This document shows, piece by piece, positions 53,383-62,124 of a stretch of 64,000 bases of DNA. The notes under the pieces were generated by a model, which saw nothing but the letters and a program-made list of their open reading frames with translations, ran no database searches and was not told where the DNA came from. Both the position numbers and the translations under genes were made by a program. The stretch spans positions 248,001 to 312,000 of the forward strand of contig NZ_JAJKFQ010000029.1 of the NCBI RefSeq assembly GCF_020966635.1. Reading direction: 5' to 3'. Every line of letters starts with the position of its first letter. The first letter of the stretch is position 1. The DNA is from Stieleria sp. JC731. GTDB lineage: Bacteria; Planctomycetota; Planctomycetia; Pirellulales; Pirellulaceae.

Positions 53383-54786
53383 ATGTCCTTCCTGACGATC
53401 CTGTTTTTTCTCGCCTTCGCCGTTTGGTGTATTCCGCTGGCGAGATATGTCCAGATGGTCCACATGCTGCTTGGACTGCTGTGGATCGGAACGATCTTCG
53501 GCCCGCCATTCTTCGCCTTTGATGGCCCGATTCAAATCAGCTTCGATCGCTTGCTGCTTGCGATCACGATCGGCGTGGCGGCGTTTCATTGGTGGACGGG
53601 CCAGATCAAGCTTCCGACTCTCAATCGCGTTGATGTCTGTGTTGCGGGACTGGTTGTCTACATCTACTGGAGCAGCCGTGGGTACAACATTACCGAAACG
53701 ATTGTCGACCCGACCGCTAGGTGGCTGTTCTACATTCTTGTTCCGGCAGTCGTTTATGGGCTGGCGCGGATCACCCCCTTTTCGTCGGTCGATTTCAAGC
53801 TTTTGATGCGTGGGATAATCGTCCTAGGGCTGTACCTTTCGGTGACCGCGGTTTGCGAAATCAAAGGCTTCCATGCGTTGGTTTACCCCAAGCACATTTT
53901 GAATCCTGAAGTGTGGATGTTTCTTGGGCGTGGTCGCGGCCCGTTGCTAAACCCTGCGGGCAATGGGCTGATTATTTCGATCGCGATGGCAGCCGTGGCG
54001 GCAAGTTTTGTGAATGCGGATCGCCAGTCGAAAGCCTTGTATGCCGCCTTAGGAGTGATCCTTTTTGTTGGCTGCTATGCGACGCTGACACGCAGTTGCT
54101 GGTTGGGCATTGCCGGTGCGGTTGCGGCTGTCGGTTTTGTCTTTAGCCCTCGATGGGTTCGCGTGATGGGGCTGGCGTCCATGGTGCTGCTTGCGGTCGC
54201 GATGTCGATGGGCCTGAAAGAGCATCTGATGTCGTTCAAACGCGACAAAGCTCTATCGGCCGAAGATGCGGCCAAAAGCGTCGAACTGCGACCGCTGCTC
54301 GCCGCCGTCGCTTTTGAAATGTTCAAAGACAAGCCTCTGACAGGACACGGGTATGGCCAATATCTGCAGCGTCACACCAGCTATCACAGCATCCGTGAAC
54401 TCGGCATGCCGTTGGAGATGGCACGGCCCTACAGCCATCACAACGCGTTTCTGGCCTTCCTGGTCGACTCGGGACTGATCGGACTTGGGCTGTACCTGGG
54501 TTTTATCTCTATGACGGCAATCTATGGCTGGCAACTGGCGCACAACGGAGGTTTGCCCTTAGAAGCCCGACAATTAGGGCTGTTCAGCCTCGCAACGCTG
54601 GCGGCCTATTTTCCCAATGCCATGTTTCACAACATGACCATCATTCCCATGGTGCAGATCTTTCTGATGACCTCTGGCGGACTAGTTGTCACCGTTTACC
54701 AGCGGGGACTTTCTGACGCCAAACAGGGCGAACGCAGAAGACTTGCAACCGACAGCCATCGGGCTCCTGCCCATCTGACCGGATAA
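53383..54786 (+). CDS. O-antigen ligase-like polysaccharide polymerase/ligase
   Basis: The 467-residue protein has about 10-12 hydrophobic segments and the layout of the Wzy_C/O-antigen ligase family. A large loop (about 280-350) carries ELRPLLAAVAFEMFKDKPLTGHGYGQYLQRHTSY, with the typical Gly-x-Gly and Tyr, and SHHNAFLAFLVDSGLIGLGLYLGF, a hallmark H-N-x-(F/Y)-L motif. It would join or polymerise surface glycans at the periplasmic face of the inner membrane. No glycosyltransferase cluster surrounds it. ATG 53383 is chosen, with GAAAGA a few bases upstream. Confidence 0.8.
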   Translation: MSFLTILFFLAFAVWCIPLARYVQMVHMLLGLLWIGTIFGPPFFAFDGPIQISFDRLLLAITIGVAAFHWWTGQIKLPTLNRVDVCVAGLVVYIYWSSRGYNITETIVDPTARWLFYILVPAVVYGLARITPFSSVDFKLLMRGIIVLGLYLSVTAVCEIKGFHALVYPKHILNPEVWMFLGRGRGPLLNPAGNGLIISIAMAAVAASFVNADRQSKALYAALGVILFVGCYATLTRSCWLGIAGAVAAVGFVFSPRWVRVMGLASMVLLAVAMSMGLKEHLMSFKRDKALSAEDAAKSVELRPLLAAVAFEMFKDKPLTGHGYGQYLQRHTSYHSIRELGMPLEMARPYSHHNAFLAFLVDSGLIGLGLYLGFISMTAIYGWQLAHNGGLPLEARQLGLFSLATLAAYFPNAMFHNMTIIPMVQIFLMTSGGLVVTVYQRGLSDAKQGERRRLATDSHRAPAHLTG

Positions 54787-55028
54787 CCCTGCTACCACCT
54801 GTTTTTGTAGTGGCGGTGCACGACTAGAGACATGTCCGAATAGGGACATGGGGGGCGAAAGGCGGCAAGCTCCGGGGGTGAACGATCCGAATGAGAAAAA
54901 GGTGCGCCCCTTAAAGCGGTAGCGGAATGATCAACAACCTAACAAACAATCATCTTGCCATCGCCTCCGGAGACGCGAAATTGGTTGTTGGCCTAATTGG
55001 CCCCGCAGCCCGCTCCGCAGGAACTCCT
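54787..55028 (+). other. Structured G-rich leader upstream of pyk
   Basis: The gap before pyk contains a hairpin CATGTCC-GAATAG-GGACATG (54831-54850) followed by a G-rich run and a GGGGCG that could pair with CGCCCC about 50 bases later (54852-54915). This looks like a folded 5' leader. I cannot match it to a known riboswitch class. An in-frame ATG at 54927 would add 34 codons to pyk but has no Shine-Dalgarno. Confidence 0.35.
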
Positions 55029-56480
55029 ATGCAAGACGCATTCCGCAGTTATCGCCATACAAAAATCATCGCAACGATCGGTCCAGCGACTGAGTCAGAA
55101 GAAAAACTGACAAAGCTAATCGAAGCTGGCGTGGATATCGTTCGATTGAACATGGCCCACGGCACCGGCGAATGGGTCACAGAAATCATCGGCCGAATCC
55201 GCCAGGTTTCAAAATCGATCGGCCGCCATGTTGCCGTGATGATGGATGTCAAAGGCCCCGAAGTCCGCACAGGACCAGTAGAAAAAACAATCAACCTTTG
55301 CACCGGCGACAAGCTGGAATTGCACACTTCCGATTTTGAACAGAAGGATGATGGCGTTCATCGCGTCAGCGTTAATTATCCGGACCTGCCCAAAGACGTC
55401 TGCGTCGGAACGACCGTTCTGATCGACAGCGGTTTGATCCGTACGGAAGTCCTCTCCAAAACCGAAACGACGATCCTGCTGGAAGTCAAAACGCCGGGCC
55501 CGATGGGCTCCCGACGCCATATCAACCTTCCTGGCACCCTGATCAACCTGCCTGCACTGACAAAGAAAGACGAGCGAGACCTTTTGGCGGGTGTGCAAGC
55601 CGGCCTGGACTTCGTCGCACTTTCATTCGTCCGCCAAGCTGCTGACATCCGCACTCTTCGTGACTACTTGAAATCGATCGATTGCAAAGCTCGCATCATC
55701 GCCAAGATCGAAGATCAGGCGGGTGTGAAGAACATGGACGAAATCATCAAGGAGACGGATGCCGTGATGGTTGCCCGCGGAGACTTGGGTATCGAAATCG
55801 AATACCACAAACTCCCGCTGGTCCAAGCAAAGCTGGTGCAGTCCTGTCAGGCTCACGGAAAGCCCGTCATCATCGCGACACACCTTCTGGAATCGATGGT
55901 GCAATCGCCGATGCCGACTCGGGCAGAGATCTCCGACGTTTCCAATGCGATCCGCGAGCAGGCCGATGCGATCATGCTTTCGGGTGAAACCACCACCGGG
56001 GCTTATCCGCTTGAATCGGTCGAGGTCCTTAAAAACATTTGCCACAGTATCGAGCCATCGGTTGATGGGCAGATCAACGACCGGATTGAGCTCCATACGC
56101 CGAAATCCAAAATGCTGCGATCCAGTGTCAAACTGGCAAAGGAACTCGGCAAATCAGGCGTTGTCGTTTTCACACGCAGCGGCTTCTTGGCTTATGTTCT
56201 CGGGGCGATGCGTGCCCAGAATGTGCCGATCTATGCGTTTACCGACGTTCCGGAAACCTTCCACCAACTCATGCTGCCTTGGGGTGTCGAACCCTTCTTG
56301 ATGGACTTCGACGAAAACCCCGAGATCACGATCCAAAACGCGCTTGGGCAGCTCCTGGTTAAAGGCTGGTGTACCGAAGAGGATTGGCTAGTCGTGATCA
56401 CCAACGCGCTAGCCGATAACCAAATCATCGATACGCTGCAGCTGCGACAGGTAAAAATCACCTGCGACGTCAAGTTCTGA
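55029..56480 (+). CDS. pyk: Pyruvate kinase
   Basis: The 483-residue enzyme makes pyruvate and ATP from phosphoenolpyruvate and ADP. It starts HTKIIATIGPATESEEKL, then RLNMAHG (substrate Arg/Asn), MDVKGPEVRTG, the Lys in SFVRQAADI...RIIAKIEDQAG and the metal site MVARGDLGIEI near residue 252. ATHLLESMVQSPMPTRAEISDVSNAIREQADAIMLSGETTTGAYP follows, and then a C-terminal domain of the usual size. Family members usually have ATQMLESM; here Gln-Met is His-Leu. ATG 55029 is chosen because AGGA lies 8 bp upstream. Effector control cannot be read. Confidence 0.95.
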   Translation: MQDAFRSYRHTKIIATIGPATESEEKLTKLIEAGVDIVRLNMAHGTGEWVTEIIGRIRQVSKSIGRHVAVMMDVKGPEVRTGPVEKTINLCTGDKLELHTSDFEQKDDGVHRVSVNYPDLPKDVCVGTTVLIDSGLIRTEVLSKTETTILLEVKTPGPMGSRRHINLPGTLINLPALTKKDERDLLAGVQAGLDFVALSFVRQAADIRTLRDYLKSIDCKARIIAKIEDQAGVKNMDEIIKETDAVMVARGDLGIEIEYHKLPLVQAKLVQSCQAHGKPVIIATHLLESMVQSPMPTRAEISDVSNAIREQADAIMLSGETTTGAYPLESVEVLKNICHSIEPSVDGQINDRIELHTPKSKMLRSSVKLAKELGKSGVVVFTRSGFLAYVLGAMRAQNVPIYAFTDVPETFHQLMLPWGVEPFLMDFDENPEITIQNALGQLLVKGWCTEEDWLVVITNALADNQIIDTLQLRQVKITCDVKF

Positions 56481-56806
56481 GCACGGTAGCTCTGAAGGCA
56501 GTGACGATAGGGACGGCGACTCCGCCGCCCCCCCGCTTGGTCGTTAGCCGAAAGCTATCGATTCGAGGCTTCGGTCATTTCGGCTAATGAATTTCCGTCC
56601 AGTTCATCTGGAAAGTCTCCCGCCCCCCGGAAAACTCGCTCTGTGCGTAATTTATTGGGAATTGGACGGTGGAACCCTCTTCCGAATCGCCGAGACAGTT
56701 GATAACCTTCGCGGTCCCCCATAAGACAGCGAATGCTGCGGCGTTCTGAATTCATTTCGAGCGGCCTCGGTAACCTCTAGCACCTGTACACTCCAGCAAC
56801 GGAACG
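56481..56806. other. Leader region of the ribosomal protein genes with long hairpin
   Basis: This gap holds a perfect 10-bp inverted repeat TTAGCCGAAA (56544-56553) and TTTCGGCTAA (56578-56587), with a 24-base loop that itself could pair. It lies 60 bp after the pyk stop codon and 220 bp before rpmI. No infC gene is visible, although L35 and L20 genes often follow it. A frame on the minus strand (56555-56755) looks spurious. Confidence 0.5.
56544..56587. terminator. Long perfect hairpin after pyk
   Basis: The stem is a perfect 10-bp inverted repeat. It may end the pyk transcript or regulate rpmI. There is no T-run directly after it, so factor-independent termination is not proven. Confidence 0.35.
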
Positions 56807-57013
56807 ATGGGAACAAAGATTAAGACCCATAAGGGCACCAAAAAACGATTTCGTCTGACCGCCAAAGGCAAAGCGATGCACCGTCAAAGCGGCACCAGCC
56901 ACTTGGCATGCGGTCTGAGCAAAAAACGCCGTCGTAACCTGCGTGGAACTACCTCGGTCGATCCTTGCATGGAAAAGACCATCCACGCCGCTCTGAACGG
57001 CTACAGCTACTAA
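56807..57013 (+). CDS. rpmI: Ribosomal protein L35
   Basis: The 68-residue basic protein MGTKIKTHKGTKKRFRLTAKGKAMHRQSG...KRRRNLRGTTSVD is a clear bL35 of the 50S subunit. Size and pattern (KTHKGTKKRF, KxxRxLR) match the family. The rplT gene follows after 136 bp. A nearby infC gene is not visible upstream. Confidence 0.96.
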   Translation: MGTKIKTHKGTKKRFRLTAKGKAMHRQSGTSHLACGLSKKRRRNLRGTTSVDPCMEKTIHAALNGYSY

Positions 57014-57149
57014 GCTGAAATTTATTCTTCATTTGATCTCTCCCCAATTGGATGGGCAATCAAACGTCGATCAACCAAGCGTGAAACGAAATCTACCACG
57101 TGGCGTGATCGGGGCCTGACTCCAATACAAATCTGAAAGGAATGCACCC

Positions 57150-57506
57150 ATGCGTGCAACTGGCGGAGCCGCTCGTCGGCAATCCAAGAAACGTCTCTTT
57201 AAACGAGCCAAAGGTTATCGCGGTGGACGCGGTAAACTGACCCGTACCGTCAAGGAAACCTTGCTGCGTAGCGGCGCGTATGCGTTTCGCGATCGTCGCG
57301 TCCGTAAACGTGATTTCCGCCGTCTGTGGATCACTCGTTTGAACGCCGCCTGCCGTCAACATGACATGCGTTACAGCGAGTTCATCTTCGGACTGAAAAA
57401 GGCCGGTATCGAGCTCGACCGCAAAACGCTCTCCGAAATGGCTATCCACGACGCCGATGGCTTCAAAGCGGTCGTCGACAAGGTGAAAGAAGCGCTCGCC
57501 GCTTAG
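57150..57506 (+). CDS. rplT: Ribosomal protein L20
   Basis: The 118-residue basic bL20 starts [99 protein letters not shown], which matches the family throughout. It binds 23S rRNA early in 50S assembly and in some bacteria represses its own operon. A Shine-Dalgarno AAAGGA lies 8 bp before ATG 57150. The gene order rpmI-rplT-pheS-pheT is as in many bacteria. Confidence 0.96.
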   Translation: MRATGGAARRQSKKRLFKRAKGYRGGRGKLTRTVKETLLRSGAYAFRDRRVRKRDFRRLWITRLNAACRQHDMRYSEFIFGLKKAGIELDRKTLSEMAIHDADGFKAVVDKVKEALAA

Positions 57507-57527
57507 TTTTCGCGAACGTTCGGGTTC

Positions 57528-57596
57528 GGCCGGATGTCTTTCCGTGGCGTGTTCGATACGCCACATTTACGACGTTTCTAACGTTCGTATCCGGCC
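57528..57596 (+). promoter_or_regulatory. Nested hairpins between rplT and pheS
   Basis: An outer 8-bp pair GGCCGGAT (57528-57535) / ATCCGGCC (57589-57596) encloses a perfect inner hairpin GTGGCGT-GTTCGAT-ACGCCAC (57544-57564). It lies between rplT and pheS. It could terminate the ribosomal transcript or regulate pheST. There is no T-run typical of intrinsic terminators. Confidence 0.5.
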
Positions 57597-57675
57597 GCCT
57601 TGGATGATGCCGGCAGACGATTGGATCTGTCGGCAGTGATGCCCGTCGATTTCGCGCAAACACACTCATTGCCCT

Positions 57676-58707
57676 ATGTCTCTGAAAGACTTTCTATCGG
57701 CCCTCGACTCGCTGCAGTCCGAGGCAATTGGCACCTTAGAAGGTGTCGCAGACGCGGATGCCTTCGAGGCTGCGCGTGTAAAGTACGTTGGCCAAAAGAA
57801 GGGCGCGCTCAAAGACATCCAAAAACAAATGGGTGCCGTTGCCGCCGAAGATCGCAAGTCAGCCGGGATGAAGCTGAACGAGGTCAAGCGAGCAATCGAA
57901 TCGGCCGTCGATGACGCCCAGAAGCGTCTGCTTGGCGGTGACGAACAGTCTGGCGACCCGACCTTCGATCCGACGCTTCCTGGCATTCGCCCCAACGTTG
58001 GACACATCCACCCGATCACCCAGACCATCAATCACTTGATGGAAATCATGGGACGGATGGGCTTCGAAGCTGCCGAAGGGCCCGAAGTCGAAGACCCGCA
58101 CCACAACTTCGTGGCGCTGAACATTCCCGAAGACCACCCGGCACGCGATCCGCTGGACAACTTCTATTTGGCAACAGCCGAATCGGGAACCCAACGTCAA
58201 AACATCGAAGGCTCGCGGCTGCTGCGTAGCCAAACCAGCACGGTGCAGATCCGTGTGATGGAAACTAAGCAGCCTCCAATCCGTGTCATCTCGCTGGGAC
58301 GTGTCTATCGCCCCGACGCTCCCGATGCGACGCACTTTCCGATGTTCCACCAGATGGAAGGGCTGTACGTTGACACCAACGTCACGATGGCCAACCTGAA
58401 AACCGTTCTGCGAATTTTCGCAACGAACTACTTAGGTGGTGACGTCGAAATCCGATTCCGCCCCTCGTTCTTCCCCTTCACCGAACCCAGCGTCGAAGTC
58501 GACTTTTACTGGGACGGAAAGTGGATCGAATTTGGTGGAGCCGGCATGGTCGACCCCAATGTATTCCGCGCTGTCGGTTACGACCCCGATAAGGTGTCGG
58601 GATTCGCATTCGGACTTGGCGTCGAACGTCTCTGCATGAGACGACACGACATCAAAGATATCCGCGACCTTTACAGCGGCGACATGCGTTTCCTTTCGCA
58701 ATTCTGA
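57676..58707 (+). CDS. pheS: Phenylalanyl-tRNA synthetase alpha subunit
   Basis: The 343-residue alpha chain catalyses the charging of tRNA-Phe. The N-terminal coiled-coil helix pair (about 1-85) is followed by the class II catalytic core: HPITQTINHLMEIMGRMGFEAAEGPEVEDPHHNF (motif 1), VISLGRVYRPDAPDATHFPMFHQMEGLYVD (motif 2) and FGLGVERLCMRRHDIKDIRDLY (motif 3). The size is normal. pheT follows after 65 bp, and the structured region 57528-57596 lies upstream. ATG 57676 is used; no strong Shine-Dalgarno. Confidence 0.97.
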   Translation: MSLKDFLSALDSLQSEAIGTLEGVADADAFEAARVKYVGQKKGALKDIQKQMGAVAAEDRKSAGMKLNEVKRAIESAVDDAQKRLLGGDEQSGDPTFDPTLPGIRPNVGHIHPITQTINHLMEIMGRMGFEAAEGPEVEDPHHNFVALNIPEDHPARDPLDNFYLATAESGTQRQNIEGSRLLRSQTSTVQIRVMETKQPPIRVISLGRVYRPDAPDATHFPMFHQMEGLYVDTNVTMANLKTVLRIFATNYLGGDVEIRFRPSFFPFTEPSVEVDFYWDGKWIEFGGAGMVDPNVFRAVGYDPDKVSGFAFGLGVERLCMRRHDIKDIRDLYSGDMRFLSQF

Positions 58708-58772
58708 TCTTGTTATCAGCAGACTTTTGTTCGCCCTGATAACCTCACTCCACTAGCGATCTCAGATCTCAA

Positions 58773-60851
58773 ATGTTGGTTTCCTGGAACTGGCTAAGCC
58801 GCTACGTCGACTTGTCGATGGACCGATCCGAATTGGAGACCAAGCTTAGCCTTAGCGGACTCAATCACGAAGAAACGGATTCTTGGAAAGAGAACCCGGC
58901 GTTGGTTGAAGGCGACTATTGCATCGACTTGGAAGTAACCAGTAATCGCGGTGATTGCTTGGGGCACATCGGTGTCGCCCGCGAAATCGCGGTCTTGTTC
59001 GATCTGGATCTGAAGACGCCTGAACCCAAGCTACAAACCTCGTCGACCGATGTCGGAACGCTACTAAAGGTTGACAACCAATTTGTCGAAGCCTGCCCTC
59101 GCTATACCGCACGTGTAATTCAAGGCGTGAAGGTTGGTCCCAGCCCGGACTGGCTCGTCGAAGCATTGCGGTCAGTCTTCTGGCGACGCAACAAAGATCA
59201 GTCGGTCGAAATCCCACAAAGCGTCAACAACATCGTCGATGCGACCAACTATGTGATGATGGAATGTGGGCAGCCGCTTCACGCTTTTGACTACGCAAAA
59301 CTGACCGGGCAACAGATTGTCATTCGGCCAGGCCAACCGAAAGAGATCATCACGGCGATCGACCATCGCCAGTACGAACTCGATTCGTCGACCTGCGTGA
59401 TCGCGGACCAAGAACGCGCCTGTGCGGTCGCCGGTGTCATGGGTGGTGCCGATTCGGAAGTCACCGAATCAACAACCGACCTCGTTATCGAAGCCGCGAT
59501 CTTCACCCCATTGTTCGTACGTCGATCGGCAAGGGCTTTAAAACTGCATAGCCCATCGTCCTACCGTTTCGAACGTCGTGTCGATCCGGTCGGAGTCGAT
59601 TGGGCCAGCCGCCGTGTCTGTGAATTGATCGCCGAAGTCGCGGGCGGAACCGTCGCTGACGGGATCATTGATACCGCACCCGAGATCTCACCGAACCCGC
59701 CGATCGTCTTGCGACTTTCGGAAATCGAACGGATCCTCGGAATTAAGATTTCGGCCGACGATACCACTCGTATCCTCAACGCGCTCGGCTGCGAAACGAA
59801 GACAAAGATCACCAGCGACGAAGGCAGCTTTGTGCCGCCGTCTTGGCGTCATGACCTGACCCGCCAAGCCGATCTGATCGAAGAAGTCGCGCGTGTTCAC
59901 GGCTACGAAAAAATTCCCGAAGACAGCCCGATCCCCGTCGCCCCCAGCAGTAAACGGGCGTTCGACGTCGCGGCCGAAAAGATCCGCCACACGTTGACCG
60001 CCGCTGGTTACAGCGAAGCGATGACACCCAGCGTTGTCCGGCAGGTTTTGGATCAATCGCTTTCACCTTGGACCGATCGCCCCGCTTTGGTCACCCAGAC
60101 AGCGATGCTGAAAGGTGCCAAGACCATTCGCCGCTCTCTGCTGCCAAGCTTGTTGGAAGCGCGAGCAAACAACTGGGCATCGGCATCCATCGAAGCGAAC
60201 TTGTTCGAGATGGCTCATGTGTACCTGCCTGACGAATCCCCCGAAGGCCTACCAGACGAACACTACAGCGTCGGCATGGTTTCCGGTGAAGACTTCTTCG
60301 TTGTCAAAGGTGCAGTCGAAACGCTTTGTGAATCGATGGGAATCGGTACCGCGTTCGGTATCAAACCTCGGCAACTAAGCGGGTTCGTCGAAGGCCAAGT
60401 TGTCGAACTATCACTGGGCGACGACTGCCTGGGCTACCTTGGCGTCGTTGCACCAAAAACGCTGAAACAGTGGAAGCTGCCTGGCAACGTTGTCACTTGT
60501 GAACTTTCGATGTCGACGCTGATGAAACATGCTCAGCTCGTTCCGCAGCAGCAATCGGTCAGCATGTACCCCAGCGTCGAACGCGATTTGAACTTCGTCA
60601 TGAAGGAATCGATTCGCTGGAGCGAACTTGAAAACATTGTTCGCTCTGCCGTCGGGGAACAACTAAAAGCGGTGACCTACCGCGAAACTTATCGTGATGC
60701 CGAGCGTGACGGCAAAGACAAGAAACGCATTCTGATGACCGTACAGCTGCAAAAGGATGACGCCACACTTAGCGGTGATGAGGCTGACGCCTTGGTCCAA
60801 GCGGTGATCGGAAAGTGCAAGAGCGAACTCGGCGCCGAACTGCTGGGTTAA
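58773..60851 (+). CDS. pheT: Phenylalanyl-tRNA synthetase beta subunit without EMAPII-like domain
   Basis: The beta chain has the N-terminal B1-like start MLVSWNWLSRYVDLSMDRSEL, then directly IDLEVTSNRGDCLGHIGVAREIAVL, B3/B4 editing (about 100-290), B5 (about 300-375), the catalytic-like core and an FDX-ACB end (YPSVERDLNFVMKESI...). In E. coli an OB-fold tRNA-binding domain (about residues 40-150) sits between the start and the NRxDCL segment; only about 22 residues replace it here. The 692-residue length against about 795 fits that loss. The next gene's ATG is 1 bp after its stop. Confidence 0.95.
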   Translation: MLVSWNWLSRYVDLSMDRSELETKLSLSGLNHEETDSWKENPALVEGDYCIDLEVTSNRGDCLGHIGVAREIAVLFDLDLKTPEPKLQTSSTDVGTLLKVDNQFVEACPRYTARVIQGVKVGPSPDWLVEALRSVFWRRNKDQSVEIPQSVNNIVDATNYVMMECGQPLHAFDYAKLTGQQIVIRPGQPKEIITAIDHRQYELDSSTCVIADQERACAVAGVMGGADSEVTESTTDLVIEAAIFTPLFVRRSARALKLHSPSSYRFERRVDPVGVDWASRRVCELIAEVAGGTVADGIIDTAPEISPNPPIVLRLSEIERILGIKISADDTTRILNALGCETKTKITSDEGSFVPPSWRHDLTRQADLIEEVARVHGYEKIPEDSPIPVAPSSKRAFDVAAEKIRHTLTAAGYSEAMTPSVVRQVLDQSLSPWTDRPALVTQTAMLKGAKTIRRSLLPSLLEARANNWASASIEANLFEMAHVYLPDESPEGLPDEHYSVGMVSGEDFFVVKGAVETLCESMGIGTAFGIKPRQLSGFVEGQVVELSLGDDCLGYLGVVAPKTLKQWKLPGNVVTCELSMSTLMKHAQLVPQQQSVSMYPSVERDLNFVMKESIRWSELENIVRSAVGEQLKAVTYRETYRDAERDGKDKKRILMTVQLQKDDATLSGDEADALVQAVIGKCKSELGAELLG

Positions 60852-60852
60852 G

Positions 60853-61881
60853 ATGCCCGTTCAAGTATTTGCTTACTGCACCAACCGTCATGCGTCTTGG
60901 CCTGACTTCCCGCATCAGCCCGCGATGCGTCGCGATCCGTCCACGCCCGGATTTGACCAGCATCTCATCGAGATGGTTTCACAGATTTTTGAGCAGTCGG
61001 GCGGTGAAATTAGCCAATCCGTCTACGGCGTCTGCCGGCACCTGCAACGCACGAACGTCATCCTGGCTTTTGAAGTCGATGCCGAACACTTGGAAGCGAT
61101 CGCGCCTTGGGCTTGGGAATTCAACGCGGTCCTTTTCCTGCCGGATGGAAACATCCGCGACCCCAACGGAGCAGTATTGGTCGATCGCGAAACGATGCAG
61201 CCGGACCCCAAGGCGCAATTGCCTTTTCCAGTGGATGCGCGAAGCCGCAAGGCACAGTCTGAAATACAGCTACGCAACCGGCAAATCGATACGCCGGAAA
61301 CGCTTCCGCCAGTTGTTGCTGAATCAGAAGTCCAGCTAAGACCGGCTGATGAAGTTGCGTGGCGTGCACTGGCTTTGTTTATCGTCGCGGTCCGCGCCGA
61401 ATCGCTGGCGACAGAAGAACCGATTCCGGTCGAAACCTTGCGTGCTAAGCAGCCACTGGCGTTCCAAGCGTTGACGCCCTGGGAACAGGCTTTCATGGAG
61501 AACGAATCTCCCAGCAGCGAGGATGTCTCCGCTGCGGGCTGGCGTTATGAGTCACTGGCGGCACTGCAGTGGGCGATGGGCTTGGCCGCGGCGCTGCCAT
61601 TTCCTGATACGATTTGCGATGTTCCCGCCGCCGCTAAACTGATGATGTCGGTCCAACCTAGGGAGTTGGTTTCCGCAGCGACCCTGCGACCGACCGATCA
61701 GATTCTGGACGCTCTCGATCTGAACTTTCGGCTGCTGTGGGCGGCCCGCCAAGCGTCCGTCGACAACGTCGATCCGCCTGCAGGGCTCGAAGGCGGCGTG
61801 GTAGCGGAACGGCAACACACGCTAAACTGGTTGACTTGCTTCGAAAATGCAGAGTGGGACGACGTCGACATTCCCAGCTGA
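60853..61881 (+). CDS. DUF4272-type hypothetical protein
   Basis: The 342-residue product begins MPVQVFAYCTNRHASWPDFPHQPAMRRDPST and has a C-terminal half resembling DUF4272: RALALFIVAVRAESLAT, then WRYESLAALQWAMGLAAALPFPDTICD and ATLRPTDQILDALDLNFRLLWAARQASVDN. No signal peptide or membrane segment is visible. The function is unknown. The ATG lies 1 bp after the pheT stop codon, so it is translated with pheST, but such a link is not known to me. A middle linker (about 115-160) is Pro/Glu-rich. Confidence 0.75.
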   Translation: MPVQVFAYCTNRHASWPDFPHQPAMRRDPSTPGFDQHLIEMVSQIFEQSGGEISQSVYGVCRHLQRTNVILAFEVDAEHLEAIAPWAWEFNAVLFLPDGNIRDPNGAVLVDRETMQPDPKAQLPFPVDARSRKAQSEIQLRNRQIDTPETLPPVVAESEVQLRPADEVAWRALALFIVAVRAESLATEEPIPVETLRAKQPLAFQALTPWEQAFMENESPSSEDVSAAGWRYESLAALQWAMGLAAALPFPDTICDVPAAAKLMMSVQPRELVSAATLRPTDQILDALDLNFRLLWAARQASVDNVDPPAGLEGGVVAERQHTLNWLTCFENAEWDDVDIPS

Positions 61882-62124
61882 TTTCTCCCATCGCCGATTG
61901 TGGCGATGCAACGAAAATGCTTGACCCGCATTTTCAGGCCGGCTGAAGAAACTGGGATATCGCGCATGGACCCAGCCAGACATCATCCTCGCCAAAAGTG
62001 AGAAAGCGGTTGCCATCCGCAAAAAGACGGAAGAAGACTGGTCCCTTGAGCGTCTGATTAGTATCGAATGCCACCAACACCACCTGTCACCTGTTCCAAT
62101 GAATGCCATTTTTAGGGTTTGGCG

